Shown here piece by piece: positions 45,408-54,893 of a stretch of DNA of 64,000 nucleotides; within the stretch, counting starts at the first letter, position 1; each line of letters opens with the position of its first letter. This DNA comes from Kocuria salsicia (GTDB lineage Bacteria > Actinomycetota > Actinomycetes > Actinomycetales > Micrococcaceae): positions 280,585-344,584 of the forward strand of contig NZ_VELE01000003.1 in NCBI RefSeq assembly GCF_007681555.1. Direction: 5' to 3'. The notes under the pieces were generated by a model, which was given only the letters and a program-made list of their open reading frames with translations, did no database searches and had not been told where the DNA came from. The translations under genes were made by a program, and so were the position numbers.

Positions 45408-45436
45408 TTGGTTCGAGACGCGCGGATGTATACAGT
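45408..45436 (+). promoter_or_regulatory. gntR-prpDBC promoter candidate
   Basis: TTGGTT (45408-45413) and TACAGT (45431-45436), 17-base spacing, with the AGGAGG of gntR about 20 bases downstream. The second TGTATACA operator covers the -10 box, so repression by occlusion is plausible. Confidence 0.6.
45427..45434. promoter_or_regulatory. GntR operator 2 (TGTATACA) on the gntR -10 box
   Basis: Second copy of the same 8-bp palindrome, 63 bases from the first (centre to centre), within GATGTATACAGTG. Two sites with six-turn spacing would allow looping or cooperative binding. Confidence 0.7.
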
Positions 45437-45465
45437 GAGGGTGTTTCCACACGTCAGGAGGAGCC

Positions 45466-46125
45466 ATGCGAGCTGGTGAGCGCGCGTACCGCGAGCTGCG
45501 GGCGGACATCGTGTCCTGGCGGCTGACCCCGGGTCAGGTGCTCGGCGAGGTGGACCTATCCGAACGTCTCGGCATCTCCCGCACTCCAGTGCGCGAAGCG
45601 CTCTCCCGTCTCACCGCGGACGGGCTGACCGAGCCCCACAACGGCCGTGGCGTCGTCGTCAGCGCCATCTCCGCCGGGGACGTCCGCGCGCTCTACGAGC
45701 TGCGGGACAGCCTGGACTGCCGCGCCGCAGAGCTCGCCGCGCAGCGCGGCGACAGGGACACCTTCCGCGCCCTGGCCGAGGAGCTCTCGCACGCCGCGGA
45801 GGCCCTCTCCGACGACCCGGACCACCCCGCCTACTACGAGCTCGTGGACCGCATGGACGCCGAGATCGACCACGCGGCCGGCAACCCGTACCTGCAGCAG
45901 GCCCTCGCCAACGTGCGGCTGCACCTCGCCAGGGTCCGTCGACTGTCCACCTCCAACCCCCGGCGTCTCGCGATCGCGGCCGCCGAGCACGAGGCCATCG
46001 CCCGATCCATCGCTGAGGGGGACCCCGCGCTCGCCGTGGCCACCACCCGCGTGCACCTGAAGAACGCGCTGGGCAACGCCCTGCGCACCCCCGAACTCGC
46101 CCCGGTCAGCCCGGTGGCCTCCTGA
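45466..46125 (+). CDS. GntR-family (FCD) regulator of the propionate genes
   Basis: 219 residues. Winged helix [21 protein letters not shown] and [20 protein letters not shown] (about residues 26-65), then an all-helical FCD ligand domain with likely metal/acid-binding residues: Asp in [13 protein letters not shown] and His in [11 protein letters not shown]. It probably senses a methylcitrate-cycle intermediate, as inferred from context. ATG with AGGAGGAGCC. prpD starts 58 bases after its stop, so the regulator leads the operon. Confidence 0.88.
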   Translation: MRAGERAYRELRADIVSWRLTPGQVLGEVDLSERLGISRTPVREALSRLTADGLTEPHNGRGVVVSAISAGDVRALYELRDSLDCRAAELAAQRGDRDTFRALAEELSHAAEALSDDPDHPAYYELVDRMDAEIDHAAGNPYLQQALANVRLHLARVRRLSTSNPRRLAIAAAEHEAIARSIAEGDPALAVATTRVHLKNALGNALRTPELAPVSPVAS

Positions 46126-46183
46126 ACCCGGCCGCGACCGGCCGCTCGAGAACCCGAGAACTCCCGCCCCGAAAGGAACGCCC

Positions 46184-47716
46184 GTGACCGTCACACACAC
46201 CGTGCGCACGTACTCGTCCAAGGAGGAGCTGCCCCGCGAGGAGCAGCTCGCCCACAAGCTCGCCGCCGTGGCCACGGACCCCGTGGCCGTGGCACCCGAG
46301 GTCGTGGAAATGGTGGTCAACCGCATCATCGACAACGCCTCCGTGGCCATCGCGTCCCTGAACCGCGGGCCCATCGTCTCCGCCCGCTCCCAGGCGCTGT
46401 GCCACCGGGTGGTCCCGGGCGGCGGCTTCACGGGGCAGGGGGCGCTGCTCTACGGGGCTCCGGAGAACGACGCCGCTGTGTCCCCTGAGTGGGCGGCCTG
46501 GGCCAACGGCGTGGCCGTGCGCGAGCTGGACTACCACGACACGTTCCTCTCCGCCGAGTACTCCCACCCCGGTGACAACATTCCGCCCATCCTGGCGGTG
46601 GCCCAGCACGTGGGCAGCACCGGCGAGGACCTTATCCGTGGGATCGCCGCCGGTTACGAGATCCAGGTGGACCTCGTCAAGGGCATCTGCCTGCACGAGC
46701 ACAAGATCGACCACATAGCGCACATCGGCCCCTCCGCGTCCGCAGGCATCGGCGCCCTGCTGGGCCTGGACACCGAGACCGTCTTCCAGGCGATCGGCCA
46801 GGCGCTGCACACCACCACCCAGACTCGCCAGTCCCGCAAGGGCGAGATCTCCACGTGGAAGGCTCACGCCCCCGCGTTTGCCGGGAAGATGGCCGTGGAG
46901 GCTGTGGACCGCGCAATGCGCGGACAGACCTCCCCCACCCCCATCTACGAGGGTGAGGACGGCGTGATCGCGTGGTTGCTTTCCGGTCCCGAGGCCCGCT
47001 ACGAGGTGGCCCTGCCCGCGCCGGGTGAAACCAAGCGCGCCATCCTGGACACCTACACCAAGGAGCACTCGGCGGAGTACCAGGCCCAGGCGTGGATCGA
47101 CCTCGCCCGCAAGCTGCGCCGCGAGCACCCCGAGCTCGCGGACCCGGCGAACGTGGCGTCCGTGCTCATCAAGACCTCGCACCACACGCACTACGTGATC
47201 GGCTCCGGGGCGAACGACCCCCAGAAGTACGACCCCACGGCCTCGCGCGAGACCCTGGACCACTCGATCCCCTACATCTTCACGGTCGCCCTTCAGGACG
47301 GTGCGTGGCACCACGTGGACTCCTACGCCCCGGAGCGGGCCGCCCGCCCGGACACCGTGGAGCTGTGGCACAAGGTGACCACGCAGGAGGATCCCGAGTG
47401 GACCCGCCGCTACCACTCGCTGGACATCTCCGAGAAGGCATTCGGAGGATCGGTGGAGATCACCCTGACGGACGGCTCGGTCATCACGGACCAGATCGCC
47501 GTGGCGGACGCTCACCCGCTGGGAGCCCGCCCGTTCGCCCGTGAGCAGTACATCACCAAATTCCGCACCCTGGCTGAGGGCCTGGTGGCCCCCGAGGAGA
47601 TCGAGCGCTTCCTCGACACCGTCCAGCGGCTGCCCGAGCTGAAGGCCGGCGAGCTGGGCCAGCTGAACATCGCCGCGGCCGTGGAGCTGGAGACGTCGCC
47701 GAAGGGAATCTTCTGA
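46184..47716 (+). CDS. prpD: 2-Methylcitrate dehydratase
   Basis: 510 residues of the MmgE/PrpD family, dehydrating 2-methylcitrate to methylaconitate in propionate breakdown. Family hallmarks: [42 protein letters not shown], and [14 protein letters not shown] near the C-terminus. Full length. GTG start with AAAGGAACGCCC. It is followed by prpB after 2 bases. Confidence 0.92.
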   Translation: MTVTHTVRTYSSKEELPREEQLAHKLAAVATDPVAVAPEVVEMVVNRIIDNASVAIASLNRGPIVSARSQALCHRVVPGGGFTGQGALLYGAPENDAAVSPEWAAWANGVAVRELDYHDTFLSAEYSHPGDNIPPILAVAQHVGSTGEDLIRGIAAGYEIQVDLVKGICLHEHKIDHIAHIGPSASAGIGALLGLDTETVFQAIGQALHTTTQTRQSRKGEISTWKAHAPAFAGKMAVEAVDRAMRGQTSPTPIYEGEDGVIAWLLSGPEARYEVALPAPGETKRAILDTYTKEHSAEYQAQAWIDLARKLRREHPELADPANVASVLIKTSHHTHYVIGSGANDPQKYDPTASRETLDHSIPYIFTVALQDGAWHHVDSYAPERAARPDTVELWHKVTTQEDPEWTRRYHSLDISEKAFGGSVEITLTDGSVITDQIAVADAHPLGARPFAREQYITKFRTLAEGLVAPEEIERFLDTVQRLPELKAGELGQLNIAAAVELETSPKGIF

Positions 47717-47718
47717 TC

Positions 47719-48630
47719 ATGCTGTACACCACCGTGACCCCCGCGCAGAAGCGCGAGCGCTTCCGGGAGCTGCTGGCCGACCCGCAGATCTCCCAGTTCC
47801 CCGGCGCGTTCACCCCGCTGTCCACCAAGCTCATCCAGGAGCAGGGCTTCGAGGGCGTCTACATCTCCGGCGGTGTCCTGGCCAACGAGCTCGGCCTGCC
47901 GGACATCGGGCTGACCACGCTCACGGAGGTGGCCACCCGGGCCGGACAGATCGCCCGCAGCACGGACCTGCCGTGCCTCGTGGACGCGGACACCGGCTTC
48001 GGCGAGCCCATGAACGTGGCCCGCACCGTGCAGGAGCTCGAGGACGCCGGCCTGGCCGGCTGCCACATCGAGGACCAGTTCAACCCGAAGCGCTGCGGGC
48101 ACCTGGACGGCAAGAACGTGGTGGACACCGCCACCGCCACCCAGCGCATCCTCGCCGCCGTCGCGGCCCGCCGCGATCCGAACTTCGTGATCATGGCGCG
48201 CACCGACATCCGCGGGGTGGAAGGGTTCGACGCCGCCGTGAACCGGGCGAAGGCGCTGGCGGACGCCGGCGCGGACGTGATCTTCCCCGAGGCCATGGCG
48301 GACCTCTCCGAGTTCGAGCGCATGGCCTCCGCACTGGACGTGCCCGTGCTCGCGAACATGACCGAGTTCGGCAAGTCCGAGCTGTTCACCACGCAGCAGC
48401 TGCAGGACGCCGGGGTGTCCATGGTCATCTACCCCGTGTCCCTGGAGCGCCAGGCCATGGGTGCGATGGAGCGCCTGCTCACCACCATCCGCGAGGACGG
48501 CACGCAGCAGGCGCAGGTGGACACCATGCTCACCCGCAAGCGGCTGTACGAACTCGTGGACTACACGGGGTACAACCAGTTCGACTCCGGGGTCTTCAAC
48601 TTCGAGGTGCCCGGCTCCCCGAACGCGTGA
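47719..48630 (+). CDS. prpB: 2-Methylisocitrate lyase
   Basis: 303-residue isocitrate-lyase-superfamily enzyme splitting 2-methylisocitrate into pyruvate and succinate. SGGVLANELGLPDIGL, DADTGFGEPMNVARTV (metal-binding DxD region) and CHIEDQFNPKRCGH-LDGK (the catalytic loop, Cys in KRCGH) are in place. ATG start, 2 bases after the prpD stop. The product succinate connects to dctA nearby. Confidence 0.93.
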   Translation: MLYTTVTPAQKRERFRELLADPQISQFPGAFTPLSTKLIQEQGFEGVYISGGVLANELGLPDIGLTTLTEVATRAGQIARSTDLPCLVDADTGFGEPMNVARTVQELEDAGLAGCHIEDQFNPKRCGHLDGKNVVDTATATQRILAAVAARRDPNFVIMARTDIRGVEGFDAAVNRAKALADAGADVIFPEAMADLSEFERMASALDVPVLANMTEFGKSELFTTQQLQDAGVSMVIYPVSLERQAMGAMERLLTTIREDGTQQAQVDTMLTRKRLYELVDYTGYNQFDSGVFNFEVPGSPNA

Positions 48631-48710
48631 CCTGCTGTTCCCACCCCGCCCGATGTGGTGGGGTGGGAACCACGTACTTTTCTGTCCACTGCTGTCGAAG
48701 GAGATCAACC

Positions 48711-49850
48711 GTGGCTGACACCGAAATCCGCAAGGGCCTCGCAGGCGTCGTGGCGGACGCCACCGCCGTGTCCAAGGTCAATGCCGAGACCAACTCCCTG
48801 CTCTACCGGGGCTACCCCGTGCAGGAGCTCGCCCAGAACTGCTCCGCGGAGGAGGTCGCCCTGCTGCTGTGGAACGGTGAGCTGCCGTCCGCGGAGCAGC
48901 TTCGTGCCTTCCAGGACTTCGAGCGCACCCACCGCGCCCTCACGCCAGAGCTGCGGCGCGTGATCGACGAGCTGCCCACCACGTGCCACCCCATGGACGT
49001 GTGCCGCACCGCCGCGTCCGTGATCGGCGCGCAGCACCCGCTCGCGGAGGACAACTCCCCCGAGGCCGAGCTGGCCAAGGCCCAGGAGCTGTTCGCGGTC
49101 ATGCCGGCCGTGGTCTGCTACGACCAGCGGCGCCGGCACGGCCAGGAGCCCGTGGAGCCCCGCGAGGACCTCGACTACGCACAGAACTTCCTCTGGATGG
49201 CCTTCGGCGAGGAGGCCGCGCCCGAGGTGGTGGACGCGTTCCGCGTGTCGATCATCCTGTACGCGGAGCACTCCTTCAACGCCTCGACCTTCACGGCGCG
49301 CGTGATCACCTCCACGCTCTCGGACCTGCACTCCGCAGTCACCGGCGCGATCGGCGCCCTCAAGGGCCCGTTGCACGGCGGCGCCAACGAGGCCGTCATG
49401 CACACCTTCGAGGAGCTCGGCATCCGCAAGGAGGAGACCGCTGAGGAGGCCGAGAAGCGCGCCAAGGAGTGGATGGACCAGGCCCTGGCCGAGAAGAAGA
49501 AGGTCATGGGCTTCGGCCACCGGGTCTACAAGCACGGTGACTCCCGTGTGCCAACCATGCAGGACGCTCTGTTCCGCATGCTGGACTACTACGACCGCCA
49601 GGAGATCCTGGGACTCTACAGCGGTCTGGCGAAGTCCATGGACGAGGCCAAGTCCATCAAGCCCAACCTGGACTACCCCGCCGGGCCCACCTACTGGCTC
49701 ATGGGTTTCGACATTCCCACGTTCACGCCCATCTTCGTGTGCGCTCGGATCGTCGGGTGGAGCGCCCACATCATGGAGCAGCGCGCCAACAACTCGCTGA
49801 TCCGCCCACTGTCCGCCTACAACGGCCCGGACGAGCGCCACCTGAACTGA
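48711..49850 (+). CDS. prpC: 2-Methylcitrate synthase
   Basis: 379-residue citrate-synthase-family enzyme condensing propionyl-CoA with oxaloacetate. Catalytic segments: LKGPLHGGANEA (His), GFGHRVYK (His) and the late FDIPTFTPIFVCAR. Short type II-like length, as for PrpC. GTG start with GAAGGAGATCAACC. About 80 bases after prpB, with no promoter obvious, so part of the same operon. A strong hairpin follows the stop. Confidence 0.92.
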   Translation: MADTEIRKGLAGVVADATAVSKVNAETNSLLYRGYPVQELAQNCSAEEVALLLWNGELPSAEQLRAFQDFERTHRALTPELRRVIDELPTTCHPMDVCRTAASVIGAQHPLAEDNSPEAELAKAQELFAVMPAVVCYDQRRRHGQEPVEPREDLDYAQNFLWMAFGEEAAPEVVDAFRVSIILYAEHSFNASTFTARVITSTLSDLHSAVTGAIGALKGPLHGGANEAVMHTFEELGIRKEETAEEAEKRAKEWMDQALAEKKKVMGFGHRVYKHGDSRVPTMQDALFRMLDYYDRQEILGLYSGLAKSMDEAKSIKPNLDYPAGPTYWLMGFDIPTFTPIFVCARIVGWSAHIMEQRANNSLIRPLSAYNGPDERHLN

Positions 49851-49865
49851 CCCGCGAATCCGACC

Positions 49866-49904
49866 ACGACGCCGTGCCCCGCCTTCTGCGGGGCACGGCG
49901 TCGT
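49866..49904. terminator. Strong bidirectional terminator after prpC
   Basis: 17-bp perfect stem (ACGACGCCGTGCCCCGC and its complement), 5-base loop, TCGTTCG after it, 16 bases past the prpC stop. It separates the propionate operon from the convergent peptidase gene. Confidence 0.88.
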
Positions 49905-50046
49905 TCGTGCTGCGGCCCCCTGCGCCTTCTGACTCCCCGGCGCCACCGCGCCTGCGCCGCACGCGGGGCATCGTCGTCCTCCGTGGGGCCCGCCTCTCCG
50001 AATCGCACCGGGCGCGCGGCACAGCGCCGCGCCCTCGCCCGGCGGC

Positions 50047-51042
50047 TCAGTAGGTCGGAGCTGCCGGGAGCTCGAGGTACGCCTCGAGGTTCGCCCGCCC
50101 GCTCTTCTTGACGCTCTTCGCGGTGACGGTCCCCACGTAGCGCAGGTGCCACGGCTCGTAGGCGTAGCCGGTGGTGGGTGTCTGGCCCTGCGGGTAGCGC
50201 ACGATGAATCCGTACTCGTGGGCGTGGGCCGCGATCCACCGGCCCTGCGGCGTGGCCGAGAAGCACGCGAGCAGAGTGCAGGCGCCGGTGGGCGTGGCGA
50301 CGTCCACGGCGAGGCCCGTCTGGTGCTCGGAGTAGCCCGGCCGCGCGGAGAGGGAATCTGCGATCGCCTGCCCGTAGGAGGCGGTGTACCCGCGGTAGAG
50401 CGAGTCCTGCGTCGCGTAGTCCCGGTACCCGCTCTGCGCCACCAGCGGGACGCTCTGCGCGGTGGCCGCACGGCTCATGCGCTGGTAGGCAGTTGCCGCG
50501 TCGTCGCGCAGCTGGACTCCCCCGCCCACGGCGCGCAGCGGGGACGGCACGTACCTGCGCGGGGACAGCGGGCGCTTCTTGTTGACGACCACCGACGCGC
50601 TCGAGGCCGCGTCCACGTCCCGGTGCACCACGGCACCGGCCGTGGCGGTCCAGGTGATGCGTCCGCGCTGGTAGCGCACCTCGCACCCGTTCTTCCCCCA
50701 CGTCTCCCGGCTCACGGGGTACCCGAGGTTGCCGTGCTCGGAGCCCTCCGCGCGCCAGCGGGCCAGGATGCCTCCGCGCTGCGCTCGGGCCCCCGTGGTG
50801 GGCGACCAGTGGATGGTGCCCTTTTGGTACTGCCGGTAGCACCCGTCGTCGCGCAGCCCGCAGCGCTCCGCAGAGACGGGGTCGCCGAGCCAGGCACCGG
50901 GATCAGGCAGCGCACGGTACTCGCGATCGATCCCGATGCCGGTCCCGGACACGGCGGAGACGGGCGACGCCCCGGCCGCGAGCAGTCCCCCGGCCAGCAG
51001 CGCGGTGAGCAGGACGTGCGACAGGCGGGAGAGTGTTCGCAT
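50047..51042 (-). CDS. Secreted M15 (VanY-like) D-Ala-D-Ala carboxypeptidase with LGFP repeats
   Basis: 331 residues, with a signal peptide (VLLTALLAGGLLAAGASPVSA, cleavage near residue 30). Two LGFP-type cell-wall repeats cover about residues 35-145 (LGDPVSAERC... and LGYPVSRETW...). The C-terminal peptidase domain has SEHQTGLAVDV (the SxHxxGxAxD zinc motif) and EPWHLRYVG (ExWHxRY), with SGYRDYATQDSLY upstream. It should trim peptidoglycan stems at the wall surface. I start at the ATG before the signal peptide; an upstream in-frame extension would place 27 residues before it. Confidence 0.87.
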   Translation of the reverse strand: MRTLSRLSHVLLTALLAGGLLAAGASPVSAVSGTGIGIDREYRALPDPGAWLGDPVSAERCGLRDDGCYRQYQKGTIHWSPTTGARAQRGGILARWRAEGSEHGNLGYPVSRETWGKNGCEVRYQRGRITWTATAGAVVHRDVDAASSASVVVNKKRPLSPRRYVPSPLRAVGGGVQLRDDAATAYQRMSRAATAQSVPLVAQSGYRDYATQDSLYRGYTASYGQAIADSLSARPGYSEHQTGLAVDVATPTGACTLLACFSATPQGRWIAAHAHEYGFIVRYPQGQTPTTGYAYEPWHLRYVGTVTAKSVKKSGRANLEAYLELPAAPTY

Positions 51043-51141
51043 GCTCCTCACGGTACTCCGTGGTTCACACCGGGGAAGTGCGGCGCTCCACGAGCACACC
51101 GGGTGACGAAGCTGCACGCACACGCCCGGGGCGGGTCCGGC

Positions 51142-52359
51142 TCAGCGGGCGCGCGGGTGCGATGTCGCGTAGACCTCGCGCAGCGACTCCACCGAGACGC
51201 GGGTGTAGATCTGCGTGGTGGCCAGCGATGCGTGACCGAGCAGCTCCTGCACGACCCTCAGGTCCGCACCGCCCTCCAGCAGGTGCGTGGCGAACGAGTG
51301 GCGCAGCGTGTGAGGGGTGATGCCCTCTTCCCGGTGGATCGTGCGGGCGGCGTCCTTGACCATGTTCCAGGCGGTCTGCCGTGAGATCCGCGATCCTCGC
51401 GCGTTGAGGAAAACGGCCGGGGACCCCTGGCCCTTGCGGGAGAGTTCGGGGCGGGCCCGCACCAGGTAGCGCTGCAGTGCGTCCACGGCGAAGGACCCCA
51501 CGGGCACGAGCCGCTGCTTGTCGCCCTTGCCGTGGACCCGGATCAGTGCGAGCTCCTCGTCACGAAGGCCGGCGAGGTCGTCCACGTCCAGGTCCACGGC
51601 CTCGGAGATGCGGGCTCCCGTGGCGTAGAGCAGTTCCAGGAACGCCCGGGCGCGCAGCCCCACGGGCGTCTCGGGATCCGGCGCGGCCAACAGGTTCTCT
51701 ACTTCGGTGATCCCGATCGCCTTCGGCAGCCTGCGGCCCGGCACGGGCGGGCTCACGCGGGAGGCGACGTCTGAGTCCACCGTGGACTCGGTGGCCCAGA
51801 ACGCGTGTGCTCCCCGCACCGCGGCCAGCACCCGCGCGCTGCTGCGGGCGGACAGGGGCGGGTGGCCCTCCTCGCCCTCGCGCAGCACCCGAAGGAACGC
51901 CCTGACGTGGTCGGTGGTGATGTCCCGCGGAACGCGAACCTCCGCAGCGCGGGTGGTGAGGTGGTGCTGGTAGCGGGCGAGGTCCCGGCGGTATGCCGCC
52001 AGAGTGTTCTCCGCCAGCCCGCGTTCCACCACCAGGTGATCCAGGTACCTCTCGACAGCGCGGCGCAGCTCGGGCGCGGGGTCCTCCGCCGGTGCCGGGT
52101 TGGAGCCGGAAGTGCGCCGGCCCGCCTGCGGAGACTCCGCCGCGGAAGTGTCCCGATCCGGATCCGGATCCTGCTCCTGGTCGCGGTTCAGGTCCTGGCC
52201 CAGCTCCGGGTCCTGGTCATGGTCCTGGTCGGACGGTGCGTCCGTGGTGGCGTCGGGCGGGAGGGCATCCCTCGAGCGCTCGTTCTGCACGAGCGCCTCT
52301 GGGATGACGGGCAGGGGCTCCGTGATCGGCCCGTCCGCCGAAAACCGCTCCGCGCTCAC
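51142..52359 (-). CDS. xerD: Site-specific tyrosine recombinase XerD, with acidic N-terminal extension
   Basis: 405 residues; typical XerD is about 300. The core has a SAM-like DNA-binding domain (AVERYLDHLVVERGLAENTL) and the catalytic set: Arg in ATGARISEA, Lys in VHGKGDKQR, HTLRHSFATHLL (HxxR), LLGHASLATTQIYT (His and Tyr). The first ~95 residues are disordered, with a Gln/Asp-rich block (DQDHDQDPELGQDLNRDQEQ). Its GTG overlaps the Nudix stop (GTGA). Position next to the ADP-ribose pyrophosphatase matches Rv1700-Rv1701. It resolves chromosome dimers at dif. Confidence 0.9.
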   Translation of the reverse strand: MSAERFSADGPITEPLPVIPEALVQNERSRDALPPDATTDAPSDQDHDQDPELGQDLNRDQEQDPDPDRDTSAAESPQAGRRTSGSNPAPAEDPAPELRRAVERYLDHLVVERGLAENTLAAYRRDLARYQHHLTTRAAEVRVPRDITTDHVRAFLRVLREGEEGHPPLSARSSARVLAAVRGAHAFWATESTVDSDVASRVSPPVPGRRLPKAIGITEVENLLAAPDPETPVGLRARAFLELLYATGARISEAVDLDVDDLAGLRDEELALIRVHGKGDKQRLVPVGSFAVDALQRYLVRARPELSRKGQGSPAVFLNARGSRISRQTAWNMVKDAARTIHREEGITPHTLRHSFATHLLEGGADLRVVQELLGHASLATTQIYTRVSVESLREVYATSHPRAR

Positions 52360-53012
52360 ACCGCGAGCTCGGGATGGGCGGGCCAGGCGGCGTCGGCGGG
52401 GCGCAGCGTGCGCCAGCCGCGGGCCTTGGCAGCGTGCGCGGCCATGATGCCGAGGGCCGCCGCCGGGGAGGCGAGCCGGCCGGCGAGCACCGCGTCCACG
52501 GCGTCGTCGAGGTCCGCGAAGCCTGCCACGATCTCCGCCTCCTCACCCTCGCGGGCGAAGCGCTCCGCCGCGGGAACCTCGGAAAGACCTCGGGCGAGGA
52601 AGATGCGGTTGGCCTCGGCGGAGGACCCCGGGGAGTTGTCGAAGTCCACGAGCGCGTCCCACTGCTCGGCCACGAGGTCAGCCTCCTCGCCCAGCTCCCG
52701 CCGGGCGGCCTCGACGGCGGGCTCGCCGTCGACGTCGAGCAGACCAGCCGGGATCTCCCACATGCGCATGCCCACCGGGTGGCGGTACTGGTTGATGAGC
52801 AGGATGCGGTCCTGCTCATCGAGGGCGACGATCGAGACAGCACCCGGGTGCGTGATGAACTCCCGGACCAGGGGCTTCTCCTGGCCCGCCATGCGGAAGG
52901 TCTCACGCCGCACGTTCCAGATGGCGCCGTCCAGCACAGTCTCGGACGCGTCCACCGGTCGCTGATCCGGGCGGTCCCGCAGCTGGTCGGCGGTGATGGA
53001 GGTGAATTCCAC
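52356..53012 (-). CDS. Nudix ADP-ribose pyrophosphatase
   Basis: 218 residues hydrolysing ADP-ribose to AMP and ribose-5-phosphate. The Nudix box is EIPAGLLDVDGEP followed by AARRELGEEADL, the Rv1700-like form. QYRHPVGMRMWEIPAG precedes it. The GTG start follows GGAG by 5 bases; the long open upstream frame is not coding. It is upstream of xerD with a 4-base overlap and after pyrG. Confidence 0.87.
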   Translation of the reverse strand: MEFTSITADQLRDRPDQRPVDASETVLDGAIWNVRRETFRMAGQEKPLVREFITHPGAVSIVALDEQDRILLINQYRHPVGMRMWEIPAGLLDVDGEPAVEAARRELGEEADLVAEQWDALVDFDNSPGSSAEANRIFLARGLSEVPAAERFAREGEEAEIVAGFADLDDAVDAVLAGRLASPAAALGIMAAHAAKARGWRTLRPADAAWPAHPELAV

Positions 53013-53102
53013 GGTGACTCCGTTCGGGAAGGGGACGGGACAGGACGGTCCGCGGCGCAGAGGTGCGGCGCCCGACGAGGTGCGGCGTGGACGCACGCGG
53101 AA

Positions 53103-53130
53103 GGGCGGGTGCGGAACACCGCACCCGCCC
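53103..53130 (-). terminator. Terminator directly after pyrG
   Basis: 12-bp stem (GGGCGGGTGCGG and complement), 4-base loop, 4 bases after the pyrG stop. Minus-strand tail is TTCC only. Confidence 0.7.
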
Positions 53131-53134
53131 CACG

Positions 53135-54850
53135 TCACGAGGCCGTCTGCACCCCGCGGCGCTCCAGTGCGGCCTTCACCAGACCGTCGAACAGCGGGTG
53201 CGGGCGGGTCGGGCGGGATGCCAGCTCCGGGTGGGCCTGCGTGGCCACGTAGTACGGGTGCTCCTCGCGCGGCAGCTCCACGAACTCCACCAGGGTGCCC
53301 TCCGGAGAGGTTCCCGAGATCCGCAGGCCGGCTCCCGTGAGCGCCTCGCGGTACGCGTTGTTGACCTCGTATCGGTGCCGGTGCCGCTCGGAGACCTCGG
53401 TGGCGCCGTAGGTCTCGGCCACCACGGAGCCCTCGGCGAGCGCGGCCGGGTACAGTCCCAGACGCATCGTGCCGCCCAGGTCCCCGGCGCCCTCGACGAA
53501 CCGCTTCTGCTCCTCCATGGTCGCGACCACAGGGGTGTCCGTGTCGGGGTCGAACTCGGTGGAGGACGCATTGGGCAGGCCAACGACGTCCCGCGCATAC
53601 TCGATGACCATGCACTGCAGCCCGAGGCACAGCCCCAGGGTGGGCACCTTGTGCTCGCGGGCCCACTGCAGCGCGCCCAGCTTGCCCTCGAGGCCACGGA
53701 TACCGAAGCCTCCCGGGACCAGCACCGCGTCCACGTCGCCGAGCTCGCGCTGGGCCCCCTCGGGGGTGTCGCAGAGGTCCGAGGCCACCCACTTGATGCT
53801 GACCTTCGCGTTGTTGGCGAACCCGCCCGCGCGCAGCGCCTCGGACACCGAGAGGTAGGCATCCGGGAGGTCGATGTACTTGCCCACGAGCGCCACGCTC
53901 ACCTGGTGGTCCGGCTCGTGCACTGCAGTGAGCAGCCGGGACCACTGCCGCAGGTCGGCATCCCGGTAGTCCAGACCCAGGTAGTCCAGGATGTAAGTGT
54001 CCAGGCCCTGGCTGTGCAGGGTGTTCGGGATGTCGTAGATGCTGGGGGCATCCGGGCAGGAGATCACCGCGTCCAGATCCACGTCGCAGGCGCTGCCGAT
54101 CTTGCGCAGCATGGCGTCGGGCACGTCCCGGTCGCAGCGCAGCACGAGGGCGTCCGGCTGGATGCCCAGACCGCGCAGCGTGGCCACGGAGTGCTGGGTG
54201 GGCTTGGTCTTCAGCTCGCCGGAGGGGCCGATGAACGGAATCAGGGAGACGTGCAGATAGAAGACGTTGCGCCGCCCCACGTCCTGGCGGACCTGGCGGG
54301 CCGCCTCGATGAACGGCTGGGACTCGATGTCACCGACCGTGCCACCGATCTCGGTGATGATGATGTCCGGGGCGTTCTCGTCCTCCGCGCGGCGGCGCAT
54401 CCGGCGCTTGAGCTCGTCCGTGATGTGCGGGATCACCTGCACGGTGTCCCCGAGGTACTCGCCGCGGCGCTCCTTGGCGATCACGGTGGAGTAGACCTGG
54501 CCCGTGGTCACGTTCGCGGAGGCGTCGAGGTTCTCGTCGAGAAAGCGCTCGTAGTGCCCGATGTCGAGGTCCGTTTCCGCGCCGTCGTCGGTCACGAAGA
54601 CCTCGCCGTGCTGGAACGGGTTCATGGTGCCCGGGTCCACATTGAGATAGGGGTCCAGCTTCTGCATGGTCACGGAGAGTCCACGTGCCCGCAGGAGCAT
54701 TCCGAGTGAGGACGCGGTGAGACCCTTACCGAGGGACGATGCTACGCCCCCCGTGACGAAGATCTGCCGGGTCACCTTGCCGTTGTTCTTTTCTATGCCT
54801 GCCTCGTGGGCGGCGTCCTGAGCATTCACCACGGATTTCGAGCCTACCAT
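53135..54850 (-). CDS. pyrG: CTP synthase
   Basis: 571 residues, UTP plus glutamine to CTP. The N-terminal synthetase domain opens with [20 protein letters not shown] and [20 protein letters not shown]; the C-terminal glutamine amidotransferase has [15 protein letters not shown] (Cys nucleophile) and [10 protein letters not shown] (His, Glu). About 20 residues precede the canonical start. ATG at 54850 is used; a shorter GTG is possible. It is between recN and the Nudix gene as in mycobacteria (Rv1699). Confidence 0.94.
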   Translation of the reverse strand: MVGSKSVVNAQDAAHEAGIEKNNGKVTRQIFVTGGVASSLGKGLTASSLGMLLRARGLSVTMQKLDPYLNVDPGTMNPFQHGEVFVTDDGAETDLDIGHYERFLDENLDASANVTTGQVYSTVIAKERRGEYLGDTVQVIPHITDELKRRMRRRAEDENAPDIIITEIGGTVGDIESQPFIEAARQVRQDVGRRNVFYLHVSLIPFIGPSGELKTKPTQHSVATLRGLGIQPDALVLRCDRDVPDAMLRKIGSACDVDLDAVISCPDAPSIYDIPNTLHSQGLDTYILDYLGLDYRDADLRQWSRLLTAVHEPDHQVSVALVGKYIDLPDAYLSVSEALRAGGFANNAKVSIKWVASDLCDTPEGAQRELGDVDAVLVPGGFGIRGLEGKLGALQWAREHKVPTLGLCLGLQCMVIEYARDVVGLPNASSTEFDPDTDTPVVATMEEQKRFVEGAGDLGGTMRLGLYPAALAEGSVVAETYGATEVSERHRHRYEVNNAYREALTGAGLRISGTSPEGTLVEFVELPREEHPYYVATQAHPELASRPTRPHPLFDGLVKAALERRGVQTAS

Positions 54851-54893
54851 TCGTGTCTAGTGGGGGTTGCGGAGAGTTGGGGCGTGCGGAAAC

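Noticed and set aside
43365..45509. Longer start for prpE reaching into the gntR control region
   Set aside because: It would run through the operators and the gntR start. The ATG at 45284 has a GGAGGAAGCC ribosome site and the family-typical N-terminus.
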